Source: Chara braunii (taxonomy: Eukaryota > Streptophyta > Charophyceae > Charales > Characeae). Taken from it: DNA of 23,007 nt. The translations under genes and the position numbers were made by a program. This document shows positions 1 through 10,449 of this stretch, one piece after another (position 1 is the stretch's first letter; each line of letters opens with the position of its first letter). The DNA is taken from assembly GCA_003427395.1 (NCBI GenBank), contig BFEA01001032.1, forward strand, positions 1,904 to 24,910. The letters run 5' to 3'. Under the pieces are notes generated by a model. That model made no database searches. It worked only from the letters and a program-made list of their open reading frames with translations, and was not told the DNA's origin.

Positions 1-67
<67 letters not shown>
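1..67. repeat. (GA)n microsatellite
   Basis: Uninterrupted GA dinucleotide repeat running from the window edge. Its true length is unknown because it continues outside the window. Confidence 0.98.
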
Positions 68-72
<5 letters not shown>

Positions 73-166
73 AAGATTTTAAGAGAAACCTGTTTTAATA
101 ACATTTGATAGATTTTTTAATTTTTGATGGAGGGGTTTTATGTGGGTCATGCAGAGGAGGGATTTT

Positions 167-439
167 TATGGTGTTATCTCGGTGGAATGGAAACTCCTTC
201 AGATTGTGATTTGTAATTGGATTTTCATTTCAAGCGTTTTTATTTTCAACGGTGGAGTGGTGGTAACGTGGTCATTTCCATTCCACCGTCTGTGGAACGC
301 GCCAAGGACAGACGAGAGGAAGTTTACACAGAACGCGCCAAGGACAGACGAGAGGGAGTTTCCAATCAACTTGATTCTTATGGTGTTATCTCGGTGGAAT
401 GGAAACTCCCTCTCGTCTGTCCTTGGCGCGTTCTGTGTG
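167..439. repeat. Nested inverted and direct repeat cluster
   Basis: Positions 326-364 and 400-438 are perfect inverted arms of 39 bases separated by a 35-base loop. The arm sequence occurs a third time, slightly changed, at 293-325 as a direct copy. A separate 31-bp segment at 167-197 is repeated exactly at 379-409. A smaller hairpin lies at 249-260 with 278-289. The arrangement fits a fold-back element or a rearranged MITE. No coding meaning is claimed; the open frames across it read through the palindrome. Confidence 0.85.
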
Positions 440-542
440 ATAATATGAAGTAAATCGGCAGGCATCTTCCCCCAACCATTATGATTTTTTGCCGCTACGA
501 ATAAGTTAAGTCTCTCCAAATCTCTCTTGTTTTGTGCTAGAC

Positions 543-721
543 ATTTCCACTCTCGCGCCGTGCAATGAGAACCGTTTTCCAAAATGCGAAAGCTCTCGAG
601 ATTTCCACGTTTGTGCTGTGTACAGTGACAACAATTCTTTTTCAGAATGCGAAAGATCTCGAGATTTCCACTTTTGCGCTGTACAATCAGAACAATTCTT
701 TTTGCAGAATGCGAAAGCTCG
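543..721. repeat. Three-unit minisatellite, about 60 bp per unit
   Basis: Three adjacent units start with ATTTCCAC at 543, 601 and 664 and end with GCGAAAG-CTCGAG-like sequence. Units are 58, 63 and about 57 bases and differ by substitutions and small indels. The open frames across this stretch, on both strands, are repeat translations. Confidence 0.85.
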
Positions 722-795
722 TAGAAGAACAAGCATGATTGAGCCGAGAGCCCGAAGCAGAATACAAAAGCGACAAAGCCGAGAGCCAATGACGA

Positions 796-922
796 GCAAA
801 CAGAACATGGAAATCGTTTTTTTTTCAAGTTTTAACCCAAAATGTCATGTTGCGTCTTGGCACAAACAGAACACGGAAGTCTTTTTTTTTTGACCCAAAA
901 ATGTGATGTCGCGTTTTGGCGC
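796..922. repeat. Two-unit tandem duplication, 66-bp offset
   Basis: CAGAACAYGGAARTC, then a T-run, then AACCCAAAA, TGTSATGT and GCGTYTTGGC occur at about 796-861 and again at 862-922. Confidence 0.75.
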
Positions 923-1429
923 TCTCCTAGATAAGGTAAGGAGTCATGGATACATCAATTGATATTGGAAACTGCAATTATCACACATTGCATGCAATAC
1001 CAAGTAGTCGCACAGCGAAGGATTGAAAACTTTGTTCGTTCGATTTTCCGGAAGAGCGTCTCCCCCCGACTCTTCTAGAAACAGGCTCCGTAAAGGATCT
1101 TTTTTGGGCACACCCAGTCTTTTCTCACCCCATCTTTTTACTCCAGAGCAGCAATCCCTCAAGCATTCGGTGTACTGAGTGTTTTATAATTATTAATTTC
1201 CTTGAAAATGTCGTCTGTCTGGTAATGATCTACCACCTGCTGACGTGCATGCCCTTGTAACCCAAACTCAGCTACTAGTGATTGACACTAATTCCTTTTT
1301 ATATGCTTTGGCATGAAGTCGTACATATGCATTATTATCTGCAAACCCTTTTGTTTAAATAAATAGACCTGAATCTAACAAAGTCTATTTACATATAAAA
1401 ATCAATAGAATTCATTATCTTGTCAACTG
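923..1429. other. Unassigned spacer
   Basis: About 500 bases of mixed composition. I see no conserved open frame, RNA gene or obvious repeat. The 72-codon minus-strand frame at 944-1162 matches nothing I recognise. Confidence 0.5.
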
Positions 1430-1746
1430 CAATTTAGGGGAAACGGACAATTTTTATTTTTTGAACAAAATTGGAACTGACTACATTGGCCCGACCCAAG
1501 TCAAAACTTTTAGCTCTCGAGGGTCCTGTGTCCTTAAAATGCCGTACCCCCTGATTGTATCTGAACTTAGCTGGAGTAAAATGCCGAACCCCCGGAATGT
1601 ATCTGGACTTAGCTGGAGTCCAGAGGGTACGGTCTTTTAAGAACATTGGACCCTTAATTTCGTCAAAAGATCGACCTAAATGGGGCCAATCTAGTCCGTT
1701 TAGATTTCGTTCAAAAAGTATTAAGATGTCCGTTTCGAGGAAATTG
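1430..1746. mobile_element. MITE-like fold-back element with long terminal inverted repeats
   Basis: The two halves are imperfect reverse complements along nearly their whole length, centred near 1587. Outer ends read CAATTT-GGGGAAACGGACA on the left, with the reverse complement of the right end giving CAATTT-CTCGAAACGGACA. Inner matching blocks include ATTGGCCC (left) with GGGGCCAAT (right), and 1532-1550 with 1623-1641. The centre holds two 42-bp direct units (1536-1577, 1578-1619). There is no transposase frame, so it would be non-autonomous. No clear target-site duplication was found, so the superfamily is left open. Confidence 0.75.
1536..1619. repeat. Two 42-bp direct repeats at the core of the fold-back
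   Basis: Both units begin AAAATGCCG and end TTAGCTGGAGT, with a few substitutions. They sit exactly at the symmetry centre of the 1430-1746 element. Confidence 0.9.
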
Positions 1747-1802
1747 GTGTTCAATGTTCATCCATCTTTTCAATGTGACCTACGTTTTTATTCACTATGT
1801 TG

Positions 1803-1990
1803 CCTCAGGGGGCGAGGTCCTCCTAGCAAAGAGGATTGGATTGATCGCCTGAATTTGGACTTGTTTGTGGAAACGTGCAGAAAATCGAGATCCAACTGCT
1901 TTTCTGCGTCTGGTTGGACTTGGTTAAAACACGTCCAGATTCAGGATATTTATCTGATACTCTTTGCTGGTGGGACCTCGCCCAGGGTCA
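1803..1990. repeat. Second long hairpin, about 90-base arms
   Basis: GCGAGGTCC at 1812-1820 pairs with 1973-1981, and CCTGAATTTGGAC at 1848-1860 pairs with 1933-1945 with one mismatch. Both give the same centre (1896.5), so the arms match with no net indel. Weaker pairing extends outward to roughly 1760 and 2030. It could be a MITE remnant or a hairpin RNA source. There is no coding evidence. Confidence 0.75.
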
Positions 1991-2040
1991 GACCTCACGT
2001 CAAAATGGCTGCCATGTGGATCATCCTTCTACTGTTATAA

Positions 2041-2288
2041 TACCATGACGAGCGCGACAAAAAAAAAAGAAAAAAAGTGCAAAAGTTCCTGGCTTAAAAA
2101 AAAGAAGTGCATATGTTGGTCGACTATGCCTCCACCTTATGAAATGACAGCTTCTCTGATGTGTTCTTGATATATGCCTTTACTTTTCCTACTCTACTTG
2201 TTGTAGCACGCTGCCTATCCCATACTGACCTGCAGCAGCAGTATTGGTTTTTCTTTTTTTTTCTTTCCTTTTCTATAGACTCGATCCC
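2041..2288. other. A-rich and T-rich spacer
   Basis: Contains A-rich tracts (2058-2077, 2095-2107) and a T-rich tract (2246-2270). These could be old retroposon tails. No gene is seen. Confidence 0.5.
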
Positions 2289-2366
2289 ATCAGCACCACT
2301 AACACTGACGAGGGCGTGTTTAATTTAAAAAAAGAAGAAAAAAAAAAGAAAAAAGAAAGAAAAAGG
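2289..2366 (+). mobile_element. LINE 3'-tail remnant with A-rich end (copy 1)
   Basis: ATCAGCACCACTAACACTGA followed by CG-GGGCGTGTT and an A-rich tail matches the last part of the tails at 5746-5857 and 14271-14370. Only the terminal 40 or so bases plus tail are present. It is therefore a severely 5'-truncated or eroded copy. Confidence 0.65.
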
Positions 2367-2476
2367 TGGATCCCTGGATCAGCTGTTTGATAGCTAGTAC
2401 TGTAACCTACTGGGCTAGCTCCTCGTTCTGTGGTAATGGTAAATAATCCCCTCCCGTAAATTTTCTGAAGTACTAG

Positions 2477-3802
2477 GTAGCAAACCCGGATATCTGGCAG
2501 ACCGATTTTATCTTGATTTTTTTTTTCAACCCGGATGAAAATTGTGGATTAATTCCGGATATGGAAAATCTGGCGCTGAGCGAATTATGTTTTTTTAACG
2601 GAATTTTTTTTTTTTGAAGAAATCTGGAAAAAAAAGCATGATGTTCATATTACCGATACAAACAACTTATTCTTTTTTTTTCACACATTTTTTATTATAC
2701 AGTCCGGGAAACGGGCCCGGCGTCCCTCACGTATGTGTAGGCGGCTCCTCCCAACTATGATCGCGGCATCACCGGCCAAGCCCATATCAGGAGTCGCCGA
2801 ACCCCCCAAAAAGAAATCAACTGGGAAGCCTGCAAACCAAACCATCACTTCCCCTTCGAATACATATTCTACACAGATACTACGTATCCAACTTTTACAA
2901 GACACACTGTCGAAAATTCTAAGATAGCCGGGACCTAAAAGATGGCCAACTCAGGAAATGGGACGCAATCGGGACCCAAAAAGTGGTGAGCTCTTGTCTC
3001 GTTACAGTCGTTCTAAAAAACAGAAAGAAAAATGAAACAAGAAAGCAGTGAAACCAGAGCTGAGAGCTATATCTGCGAGTGATGAAAGTCTCAGCAATTT
3101 AGCAATTTTTTCATGCAACGAAGAAGGCAGAGAATGCCATCTGTGGGTAGGTGACCCGGGGCAGCTGCACTTGAGAAGGTCAGGGAATCTATCGCGGTGC
3201 TGGAGAAAGGTCTTCAGTGGCCTCGATGCAAATGTTGGTTTTTGGACTTGAAGAGACCATTCTGTTGCGATGGTCTGTTTGATGACGAATTTCACCTCCG
3301 CTCTTATCATCATCAGAGTCAGTCTTTCTCCCCTGTGAACCGCCAAGTTCCTGAGCGTCCAGAGTGTCCAAAGCACAGATCCTCGGAGGGCCTCTTCCGG
3401 AAAGAGGAGTGGCCCATTGTGTTGGTCATGTCGTGTGACCGCCCCCAGAAGGATGAAATCATCAGTCCATCTGTTAGCCGGGTCGAGGACCGGAACAGAT
3501 CCCGACCTCCAGCATTCCCAAAAAAGTCGAGAAAGCTCACAGTGCAATAGCATATGATGAAGGTGGCTTGATGCCATGATCTTTGATATCTCAACAGATA
3601 TGAAGATAAAAAAATAGAAAAGAAACAGATGATTGCGGGGTAGTTCTATTGTATTTTGCATGCGCAATATCACTTTTTTTTCTGTTTTATTTTTTTGCTT
3701 TTTTGGGCTATTTTTTTAAAATCCGGATAATCTTACCCCCCAATCATCTGGCCAGATTATCTGACCAGATTATCCGGGCAGATAATCCGTAACCCGTGCT
3801 AC
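2477..3802. mobile_element. Possible DNA transposon outline with CCGGAT-type subterminal motifs
   Basis: GTAGCA at 2477 is mirrored by TGCTAC ending at 3802. Both ends are followed inward by repeated CCGGATA, ATCTGG and GATAATCCG words, most densely at 3720-3790. Terminal match quality is poor and no target-site duplication is clear. The interior holds an opposite-strand LINE remnant, not a transposase. Alternatively these are only similar low-complexity motifs. Confidence 0.3.
2665..3580 (-). pseudogene. Minus-strand LINE 3' fragment (post-RT zinc-binding region)
   Basis: A minus-strand frame from about 3577 to its stop at 3002 encodes HHMLLHCELSRLFWECW, followed about 65 residues later by WTLWTLRNLAVHRGE. 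Plant LINE ORF2 proteins end in a zinc-binding-like HxxxxC-xxxxxLW segment followed by a W-LWxxRN motif, so this is best read as the extreme C-terminus of such a protein. All upstream endonuclease and reverse-transcriptase domains are missing. The A-rich stretch seen on the minus strand at about 2665-2690 may be its tail. The 74-codon frame at 2681-2905 would then lie in the 3' untranslated region. The assignment rests on motif spacing only. Confidence 0.5.
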
Positions 3803-4372
3803 TTAGCTAAGTTACTTCTTTGGGACCGCAATTTAGAGGATAGGACGGAAGACTTGCGCGATTGGATTCTTAAACCCGCGCTGGAGAAGCTGATGCGTTG
3901 GAATAATCAACATACCTACTTGATTGGTAGGGTGTTAGTGATCAATAGCCTTGTGCTAGCTGCCCTATGGTACAAGTCTGCAGTATGGGCACTTAGCAAG
4001 GATGCAGTGCGGTCACTCAGGCGGCAACGCTGTGGAGAGGCAACAACGAGTTTCCGAACGTTATCAACAGGGTGGCTTGGCTATCCGTAATCGAACCCAA
4101 AGTAAAAGGGGTTTGGGGGTTTTTGACCCTGGTACACGCTAATGGTACAATGGATGAAGAGGCTAGTGCTCACACGGGACCTTCCTTGGTACGCCCTGGC
4201 GGTGGAACAGATCGCTCGACTGGCCCCGCAAGCACCGCACACCGTTGACCCCTTGACCTGGCTGGAAGACCGTTTCTGGTTCGTACCACAACGCTCCCAT
4301 ACTGACCAGAGGGGTGTGGTCTGTTGCAACCTTACCGAGGACGATTTATGGATCCACTACTTGAGAGCTTGA
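3797..4372 (+). pseudogene. Plus-strand LINE reverse transcriptase C-terminal fragment
   Basis: Open from about 3797 (no start codon needed), the frame reads WDRNLEDRTEDLRDWILKPA and then LIGRVLVINSLVLAALWY. This is the GRVLVxNxxLLAxxWY signature found after the RT palm and thumb in plant-type LINEs. The frame ends at 4090. A GLGVFDP motif, the usual GGLGxxD element, is visible just after in another phase. The next open piece, 4142-4372, begins MVQWMKRLVL, corresponding to the following conserved helix. At least two frameshifts therefore separate the pieces. The catalytic FADD/YADD motif and the endonuclease are absent, so the copy is 5'-truncated and dead. Confidence 0.75.
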
Positions 4373-4439
4373 TGCCAGCTCCTGCTACCAGACAAACTCC
4401 GGTCAACCAGGTGGAAGGAGGTGGCTAGACAACCCCTGT

Positions 4440-5183
4440 ATGGGAACAAAAATATCACGAACCGGAACGGAAGGATATACTGCAGTTCGGACTCCCCTTG
4501 GAGCAGCTGGGTCAAGAAAGGCATACTTAGAGTTTAAGGACATCTGGGATTCAGAAAACAAGGACCGGAAAACAGCGCCACAGATGAGGACGTTACTGAA
4601 ACACTGTCACAACATAAAAAGGAATCTGGAACAACTGATCTTTGCAATCCCCCTGGATTGGGTGCGCTAGGGACCGAGGATAGTGGAAGGGGATTGGGTT
4701 GCCACTCTGGGAGACCCAAAGAGCATAGGGAGAGTCGTAGTGGTACGCGCGGATGAAACGCTGGTTAATCACTTCTACAAAGGAACAGGCAGTGTGCTAA
4801 CCAGATACACCCCGAACGTGATGAGCTGGTGGCGGAGTGTTGACCTGCACATGATCCGGATGTTACAAAATAAGGAAGATTGGATAGCATACCGGGGTTG
4901 TCCTTACCTGGCGATGGTGGGACAAAATATGGAATCTGTTGGACATCCGCTCTACCTGGCCATGGGACCGGAGGGCGATTCTATGCGAGATATGGACTTC
5001 CCCCTCAGGCAATACCTTCGAAAACAACATGTTCAAGATAGGGAGGAGAGTCGTTATATGGGCCATTTAGAGGAAACGTTGTATACATGCCATGGAGGGG
5101 TTCCACATAGCCGGGGACGAAATGACGGACATGGTCAAACAATATGCACACCAAAATCTCATGGCACAGTGGCGGAAAGTTAA
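4440..5183 (+). pseudogene. Downstream LINE open frame with one in-frame stop
   Basis: A single reading frame runs 248 codons, broken only by a TAG at 4668-4670. It contains LEQLIFAIPLDWVR before the stop and VEGDWVATLGDPKSIGRVVV after it. It lies between the RT fragment and the conserved LINE tail on the same strand. It therefore most likely belongs to the same element, as the C-terminal extension of ORF2. I do not recognise a catalytic domain. A further open frame at 5092-5460 overlaps it in another phase and suggests another frameshift. Function is unknown. Confidence 0.5.
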
Positions 5184-5745
5184 AAATCAGTTGGATGCGT
5201 TTCTGACACCAAAAGATATAAAACATAAAATTCAACAATTTTCAGGGGACTGCCTGGCAGCGAGAACGGAGGCCGGATCACCTTCATCAAGTGGGATGGT
5301 GGTTGCGCCCAGGAAGGTAACAAAGATATCGAGGAAGGCAACCAGGGGACGATCAAGAGAGACTATCATATCTGCTTCAGAGATTGGACAACGGTGGACC
5401 AAAGGATCCCGTTGCGGCCACCCTCGGATTTTCCTAACCCTTTCCCTCCCCATCAACTGACCATGGTGGACATGCAATGGTATCGAGCGGAGTGAGTTGG
5501 CAAGCAACATCAATAGAGGTGGTGTACCTCAAAAGGTAGGGGAATGGAGTAACCAGAGTGTAGCAACAAATATTTGACGCCAGGTTCAGGGTGAAGAGGT
5601 TCCCCCCCCCCAACATCCTGCTCAGTCAATCCCCTGGACCGCAGGATAATCAATGCTGGCAGGAATATCACGCATCTCTGTTTTTCTGATATGCTATGAA
5701 TTTTATCCATGAATGGGACGTCGGACCCATTTTCCAGCAGGTGTT

Positions 5746-5857
5746 GCTCCCCACCAATAGATGGAGCCTCCCCCCAGGTGCTAGTGGTGTCTGCTCTTAT
5801 CAGCACCACTCGCATTGGTGGGGACGGGTTTAAAAAAAAAAAAAAAAAAAAAAAAAA
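5746..5857 (+). mobile_element. Conserved LINE 3' tail ending in A26 (copy 2)
   Basis: The segment from GCTCCCCACCAATAGATGGA through TGCTCTTATCAGCACCACT to the poly(A) at 5832-5857 is repeated at 14271-14370 and in part at 2289-2366. A shared 3' end with A-tail following RT remnants is diagnostic of a non-LTR retrotransposon 3' untranslated region. It marks the 3' boundary of the plus-strand element. No target-site duplication was identified because the 5' junction is unclear. Confidence 0.8.
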
Positions 5858-6340
5858 GGATAGGATGATGCATCACGCATGAGAGCAGGCTTCAATCTAA
5901 TGAAAGGCCACACATGTTTCCTTACTCCAGTTCCGAGCCACAGACATTCCTTACTCCTGTCCCAAGGGGTGTCAATTCGAGTTACACCAATCAGGGGGCA
6001 ACTATGTTGTCATAGTTCCTTATGAATGATGTGTAATATCACATCTTGATGTACCCAAGAAAAATGTGATGGATTCACGGTTAAGTCCCTAAGGATGCTA
6101 CTTTTGCATCCTTTGACCTCAAATGCATCTTCAAAAGATCTCATGACCCAAAAACAAGAACTTAAAACATTCAAATTAACATTTCTCCAGGCTATTTTTC
6201 ACTTGTGCTTTCATCGAAGATCTTATACACTCTCTAAATGTTGTGAATGTTCCTCGAAAGGCTTATCACTTATATCATCCGGGGTACAACTTGTTTCCCC
6301 AAAACAAAACAAAAAACCTATGTTGCATAGCATACACGTA
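5858..6340. other. Unassigned AT-rich spacer
   Basis: No gene is seen. A small hairpin, AAGGATGC and GCATCCTT around a 7-base loop, lies near 6091-6113. Confidence 0.4.
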
Positions 6341-6760
6341 GGAGGTCTTTCCGTACGAAACATACAAGTAATATGTGTACGGGAGCTGTACGGAAACATG
6401 TACGGGAACATGTACGTCTTGTACGCCCCCGTACGAAAAAAAAAAAAAAAAAAAAGTCATTAAACAATTCCGAAAACAAAACTATGTGATACAAGAGCAC
6501 AAAACAAGCACCATTTGACTGAGCATCATCCGCAGTCTTGTACGCCCCAGTACGGAAAAAAAACCGAAGTCATCAAAAAATTTCGAAACAAAAAACTATG
6601 TGACTCAACAAAACAAAACAAACAATATTTGGTTGAACGTCATCCGCAAATTCTTATTATAAAAGTTGAGAAAAACAAAAAAAATAATACCGTCGTACGG
6701 GACCCCTAGTGTACAAGTACAGAAGTACGAATCCGTTCTCATACGAGGGTGTGTACAAGT
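6340..6760. repeat. GTAC-rich block with a 119-bp tandem duplication
   Basis: The words GTACG, CGTAC and TGTAC occur more than fifteen times in about 400 bases. Within it, 6418-6536 and 6537-6651 are tandem units. Each starts CTTGTACGCCCC-GTACG, then an A-run, then GTCAT, an ACTATGTGA word and CATCCGCA. This looks like the subterminal region of a DNA transposon or a satellite seed. Confidence 0.75.
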
Positions 6761-6881
6761 GGCAACGCAAAAAAAACTACAAACCTTAAGATCAATCATG
6801 AAATGTCTTGTTTATTGCATGCTGGATCATCCTAGTTGCATTACAAAGCCCACAAGGCATCACCACAAACTCATACAGTTC

Positions 6882-7349
6882 ATATTTGGTTCAAAATGCA
6901 GTTATTTGGTGATCCTCATATCTTATTTTTTCGTATTTAATGGTACCAATTACCCACCCCTTCATGTGGATTTTCATTCTTGTTATATTTACCGTACGTG
7001 TGATAAATTGAGAAGTGCCTTGTTTCATGTATTGATTAGGAGCGCTACTTGCAAGTTTGAATGTTGTTGCGTACATTTTGGTCAGAGAGGGACGTGAAAA
7101 AGTTAAAAAACTATTCATGCAGTGATTTGTTGCAGTTATTTGTTGATCATCGGATTTTATTTATATTTTATGCTACAAATTATTCACCTGTGCAGGTGGG
7201 GTTTCAATCTTTCTTCTTTTATTTATATTACGTGTGATAAATTGAGAAGCAACTTGTTTCATGCGTTGACAATCAAATTGTCTTCCAAATTTGAATGTTC
7301 CTCTGTACATTTCGACCCCATAGCGATGTAAAATAGTAAAAAAATAACA
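6882..7349. repeat. 234-bp tandem duplication
   Basis: CAGTTATTTG at 6899 and 7133, and GTGATAAATTGAGAAG at 7000 and 7234, show the same 234-base offset. The two units are diverged over their whole length but collinear, both ending in a GT(A/T)AAA-rich stretch. The overlapping small frames are repeat translations. Confidence 0.8.
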
Positions 7350-8902
7350 AAAAACAGTGTTTGTTCTTATTACGAAACCCAACATCTTTTAATGGTTTCT
7401 CACTTATTTTTTAAGATCAGTGTGAAAATAGGCACCTTGTTCTCGTTTTGCTTTTGGGTTTCTAGTTATAATAATTTTTTTTGGAAAAGCATATGCGATG
7501 GAGGTATCACATATTGTTGATTCCATTTTTTTTTTTTCTTACTAGTTCTTAGGTACCCAAATATTGCGTGGGCGTAAAACGTGCGAAGTGCGATGTCCTA
7601 GGTTGGTGTTGCATACACATGATTTTACAGTTGGATAAACAAAGTCTATGGATTTCAATATCTAAAAACCTTGGTTCAAATACATTTTTGGATTACTTTC
7701 TTTGGTGTGAATTTGACTTATTTTTTCTGTGCATTTCTTACGACTTGTGGACATACCAGTTCTGGGAACATGCACTTTGCGGATATTGGTTCTGTATACT
7801 GCTAGGAATCAATTGCAGACATGATAATATTGTGATTTATAACGTCAACGCAGCACATGGGTCATTTTCGTGAAGATGACATTTCAGGTTTGAAGTTATC
7901 ATTTGGTATGGATGTAGATCCGTGTGATCTATTGAAATCGTAATTTTTATGGGCATAAGAAGGATGTAAACTTTGTAAATGCATCTTACAAATCCATACT
8001 TCTTAAGTCGTCCTACAACCTAACCATGTAGCTCATACTATGAGGACTCATCAAACAGTTCTAAACGCTTTAACTACGACGCTAAATTGACTATTTAGAT
8101 TGTTTGGGAATTTTTTTTAACTGTTTCGTAGCTTCTCATCAAAACTTTGTATTTATCTTGCTTAAACCACCAGCCAATTTCAAACTTAGTTGACGCTAGC
8201 CAGAGTTATATAAAAGTTATAAGTTATAGGGAAGTTGGTGAAACCAATCATAATGTTTGCTTATAACCAAACCTTAATCTGACTTCGCGAATATATGTGT
8301 CTAGTTGTTGCAAGACAAAATTACGAAATGCGTTTCGTCGAACCTGCTTTAGATCGGATTCGTGAATTGGCTAAGTTGATATGGTATATAAACCAACAAT
8401 GTGTGTGACAGAAAGGTGCAATGGATGTATATCAAGGCGTATGCTTATGGTTCTTACGTGTAGGTCCATAGCAAGTACGGTGGTTGTGTAGAGGTTTCAT
8501 GCCTGCAGTTTCATACGTGAACTTCCAGCTCAATTACCTCTGATTGGAAGTTCAGCCTACCATTTCCCCTAATTATTTCAAGGCAGGAAGACATGTGGTT
8601 TAACAAAGAACCGATAAAATTTTGAAGTATTGAACCACCAGTACATCCAAATTTTTTTTTTGAGTTCTTCCAATGCCGATTTCTACCGCGCACCAAGTTT
8701 TGCTAAACCAGTGCATACACAAATTCACCTTTGTTTGTCTGGCACTGCCAACCTTTTCCACTCAGCAGGCTGATCCCGCAGTGACGCACGTGGAATCTGA
8801 ACAAAATAGTTAGAAATGGTACTGCTGGTTTAATGATATATATTTTTCTCATTTACAAGCCTGGGCATAAAAGCAGTCAGATGTATCCACACCAATAGTA
8901 CA
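7350..8902. other. AT-rich unassigned region
   Basis: About 1.5 kb of AT-rich sequence. The only sizable frame is 7568-7873 on the plus strand (101 codons, rich in aromatic and hydrophobic residues). It has no family I recognise and no supporting context, so it is not called as a gene. No RNA gene is seen. Confidence 0.4.
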
Positions 8903-8996
8903 CACAAGAGTACAATATACATAGTTGCACTCAAGTGCACCTAGGGCTGCACAAGAGTACAATATACATAGTTACACTCAAGTGCACCTAGGGCTG
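8903..8996. repeat. 47-bp tandem duplication
   Basis: Units 8903-8949 and 8950-8996 both start CACAAGAGTACAATATAC and end CACCTAGGGCTG. They differ at one base (GTTGCAC versus GTTACAC), which implies a recent event. Confidence 0.95.
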
Positions 8997-9173
8997 AGAT
9001 CTGCTTCCAAGCATAGGTAACGAAGATCAACGACCATAAACGTAGACTCCATGTTAATAGGACATCCCTCTGCTTTTCTTATTCGGACAAAAGTTTTTTA
9101 AACTTTTCATTTTTATTTTTTTGCCTGCGGCAAAAAAATAGAATTAGACTCAATTCGTCCTTTTTTTTTTTCA

Positions 9174-9243
9174 GGAACGATACAAGAGAAGATTAACATG
9201 ACCCCTGCACAAGGATAACATGCATAAATTGATAAATAACTTA
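9174..9243 (+). pseudogene. U6 snRNA-derived fragment (copy 1)
   Basis: From GGAACGATAC onward the sequence follows U6 snRNA from its central region to near the 3' end (AAGGATAACATGCATAAATTGA). An A-rich tail follows at about 9240-9257. The ACAGAGA box carries an extra A (ACAAGAGA) and the AGC catalytic triad is changed to AAC. The first 28 or so nucleotides are replaced by a T-run. These breaks mean it cannot act as a spliceosomal U6. It is a 5'-truncated retrocopy. Confidence 0.8.
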
Positions 9244-9257
9244 AAACAAAAAAAAAA

Positions 9258-10012
9258 CTCTACAGAGACTATACCCCACAAATATAAGGACAGGTTTCCT
9301 CCGCATGACACCTTGAGCCAAATAAGAAAAAAAGAAAGAATCGACAATGCACCAAAATTGAAAGAAAAAAAAAAAGTTTCCTCCATCCTTATTTTGATTT
9401 CATAAAGTTGGGTTTTTTCTTATAGTTTAGTTGATTGTTAGTCTAAAAATCTTCCAAATCTTTTGAGGCTTAGTGTTGGTGGTGGTACGTCGTACTGGCT
9501 TTGATGGTTGAAGAGATTGTATGGAAGGATATAACGCATCCTGTTGGTGAAGGGGGATAACTAGTTGGATGGTAACAAAGCACGATAGCGCGTTGTTGTG
9601 GTAAGCCCTGTCGGAGCAGGGTAGAGAGGGAAGGAGGGAAGATCCCGGTACAGAACCACAACCAGCGCATGGGGAGTACTAAGGCTTCCATGATTGAAGT
9701 TATTTACGGGGTTAAGGTGACGCTTGGTGGTTCGTCTGATACCGCGTCGACATCGTCACACTCGTTGGCTTATTACGAACAGCCAAGGCTAGAACGATGC
9801 TGAGCTGTGGATTTGGTCGTGCTACCCTATATCCCGAGAGTGAGAGGACTTGGGAGGCCTGGTTAAAAGTTACAGGGAATTGTCAAGGGGGAAAGGCATA
9901 TTAGTGGTCATCCGGGGCAAGTATCTATATAGAATTCATCAAAGTACTATCAGTAGTCTATTATTCTATGTAGATATTTTTTTTTCATAGCATAAATAAT
10001 TAGAGAGATCTA
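9258..10012. other. Unassigned region
   Basis: No gene, RNA or repeat I can support. The minus-strand 73-codon frame at 9470-9691 is not recognised. Confidence 0.4.
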
Positions 10013-10014
10013 AT

Positions 10015-10042
10015 ATCTATATTCAAAAATCTATATTCAAAA
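10015..10042. repeat. Two 14-bp tandem units in an AT-rich tract
   Basis: ATCTATATTCAAAA is present twice in direct succession within the AT-rich stretch 9930-10130. Confidence 0.85.
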
Positions 10043-10242
10043 ATTTATGTTTTTGCTCATATTGAATGAAAAATTTAACAATATGAGAATATACATACAG
10101 ATAAGAAAATTAAAATACATCTTTCTATGTTGATACCCATCTTTCTGATATTTACTAGCTTTTTGTTGTTAACTTTTGATTACTTTATTGTCTATTCTAT
10201 CTATCAAGGGGACGTTATTGGAGTCGGGGTGGGTTTCCATAT

Positions 10243-10267
10243 GTCGGCGCGGGCACTGCGCGCCGAC
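10243..10267. repeat. GC-rich perfect hairpin
   Basis: GTCGGCGCG (10243-10251) and CGCGCCGAC (10259-10267) are exact reverse complements around a 7-base loop. They sit in a short GC-rich island (10220-10350) inside AT-rich surroundings. The composition jump suggests a small insertion. Confidence 0.85.
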
Positions 10268-10449
10268 TCGGATATCAAGACTGGCTGCCGATTCGATTTA
10301 TCAGCGGACGCCCTTTCGTTTCAGGCCAGCGCGTTACCCGGCGCGCCTTTGAAAAAATAGGGGAGAAAGCTACTGGTGGTTTAAAAGACACGGGTAATGG
10401 CCCCAATATTTCCAGTTTTTCCCTATATCTTCATAAGGGACACTACAAT

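Noticed and set aside
5477-5492. TGGTATCGAGC resembling an initiator tRNA-Met primer-binding site
   Set aside because: It mismatches the usual TGGTATCAGAGC, lies inside the LINE remnant, and no LTR borders it.
8050-8150. Second hammerhead-like string, GATGAGAAGCTACGAAAC, on the minus strand
   Set aside because: Core C3 is changed to U, stem II has essentially no pairing, and no properly placed stem III partner with a cleavage triplet is present.
9258-9330. Second U6-like stretch after the copy 1 tail (CTACAGAGA, then AAGGACA)
   Set aside because: The matches are short and scattered and the AGC region cannot be aligned.
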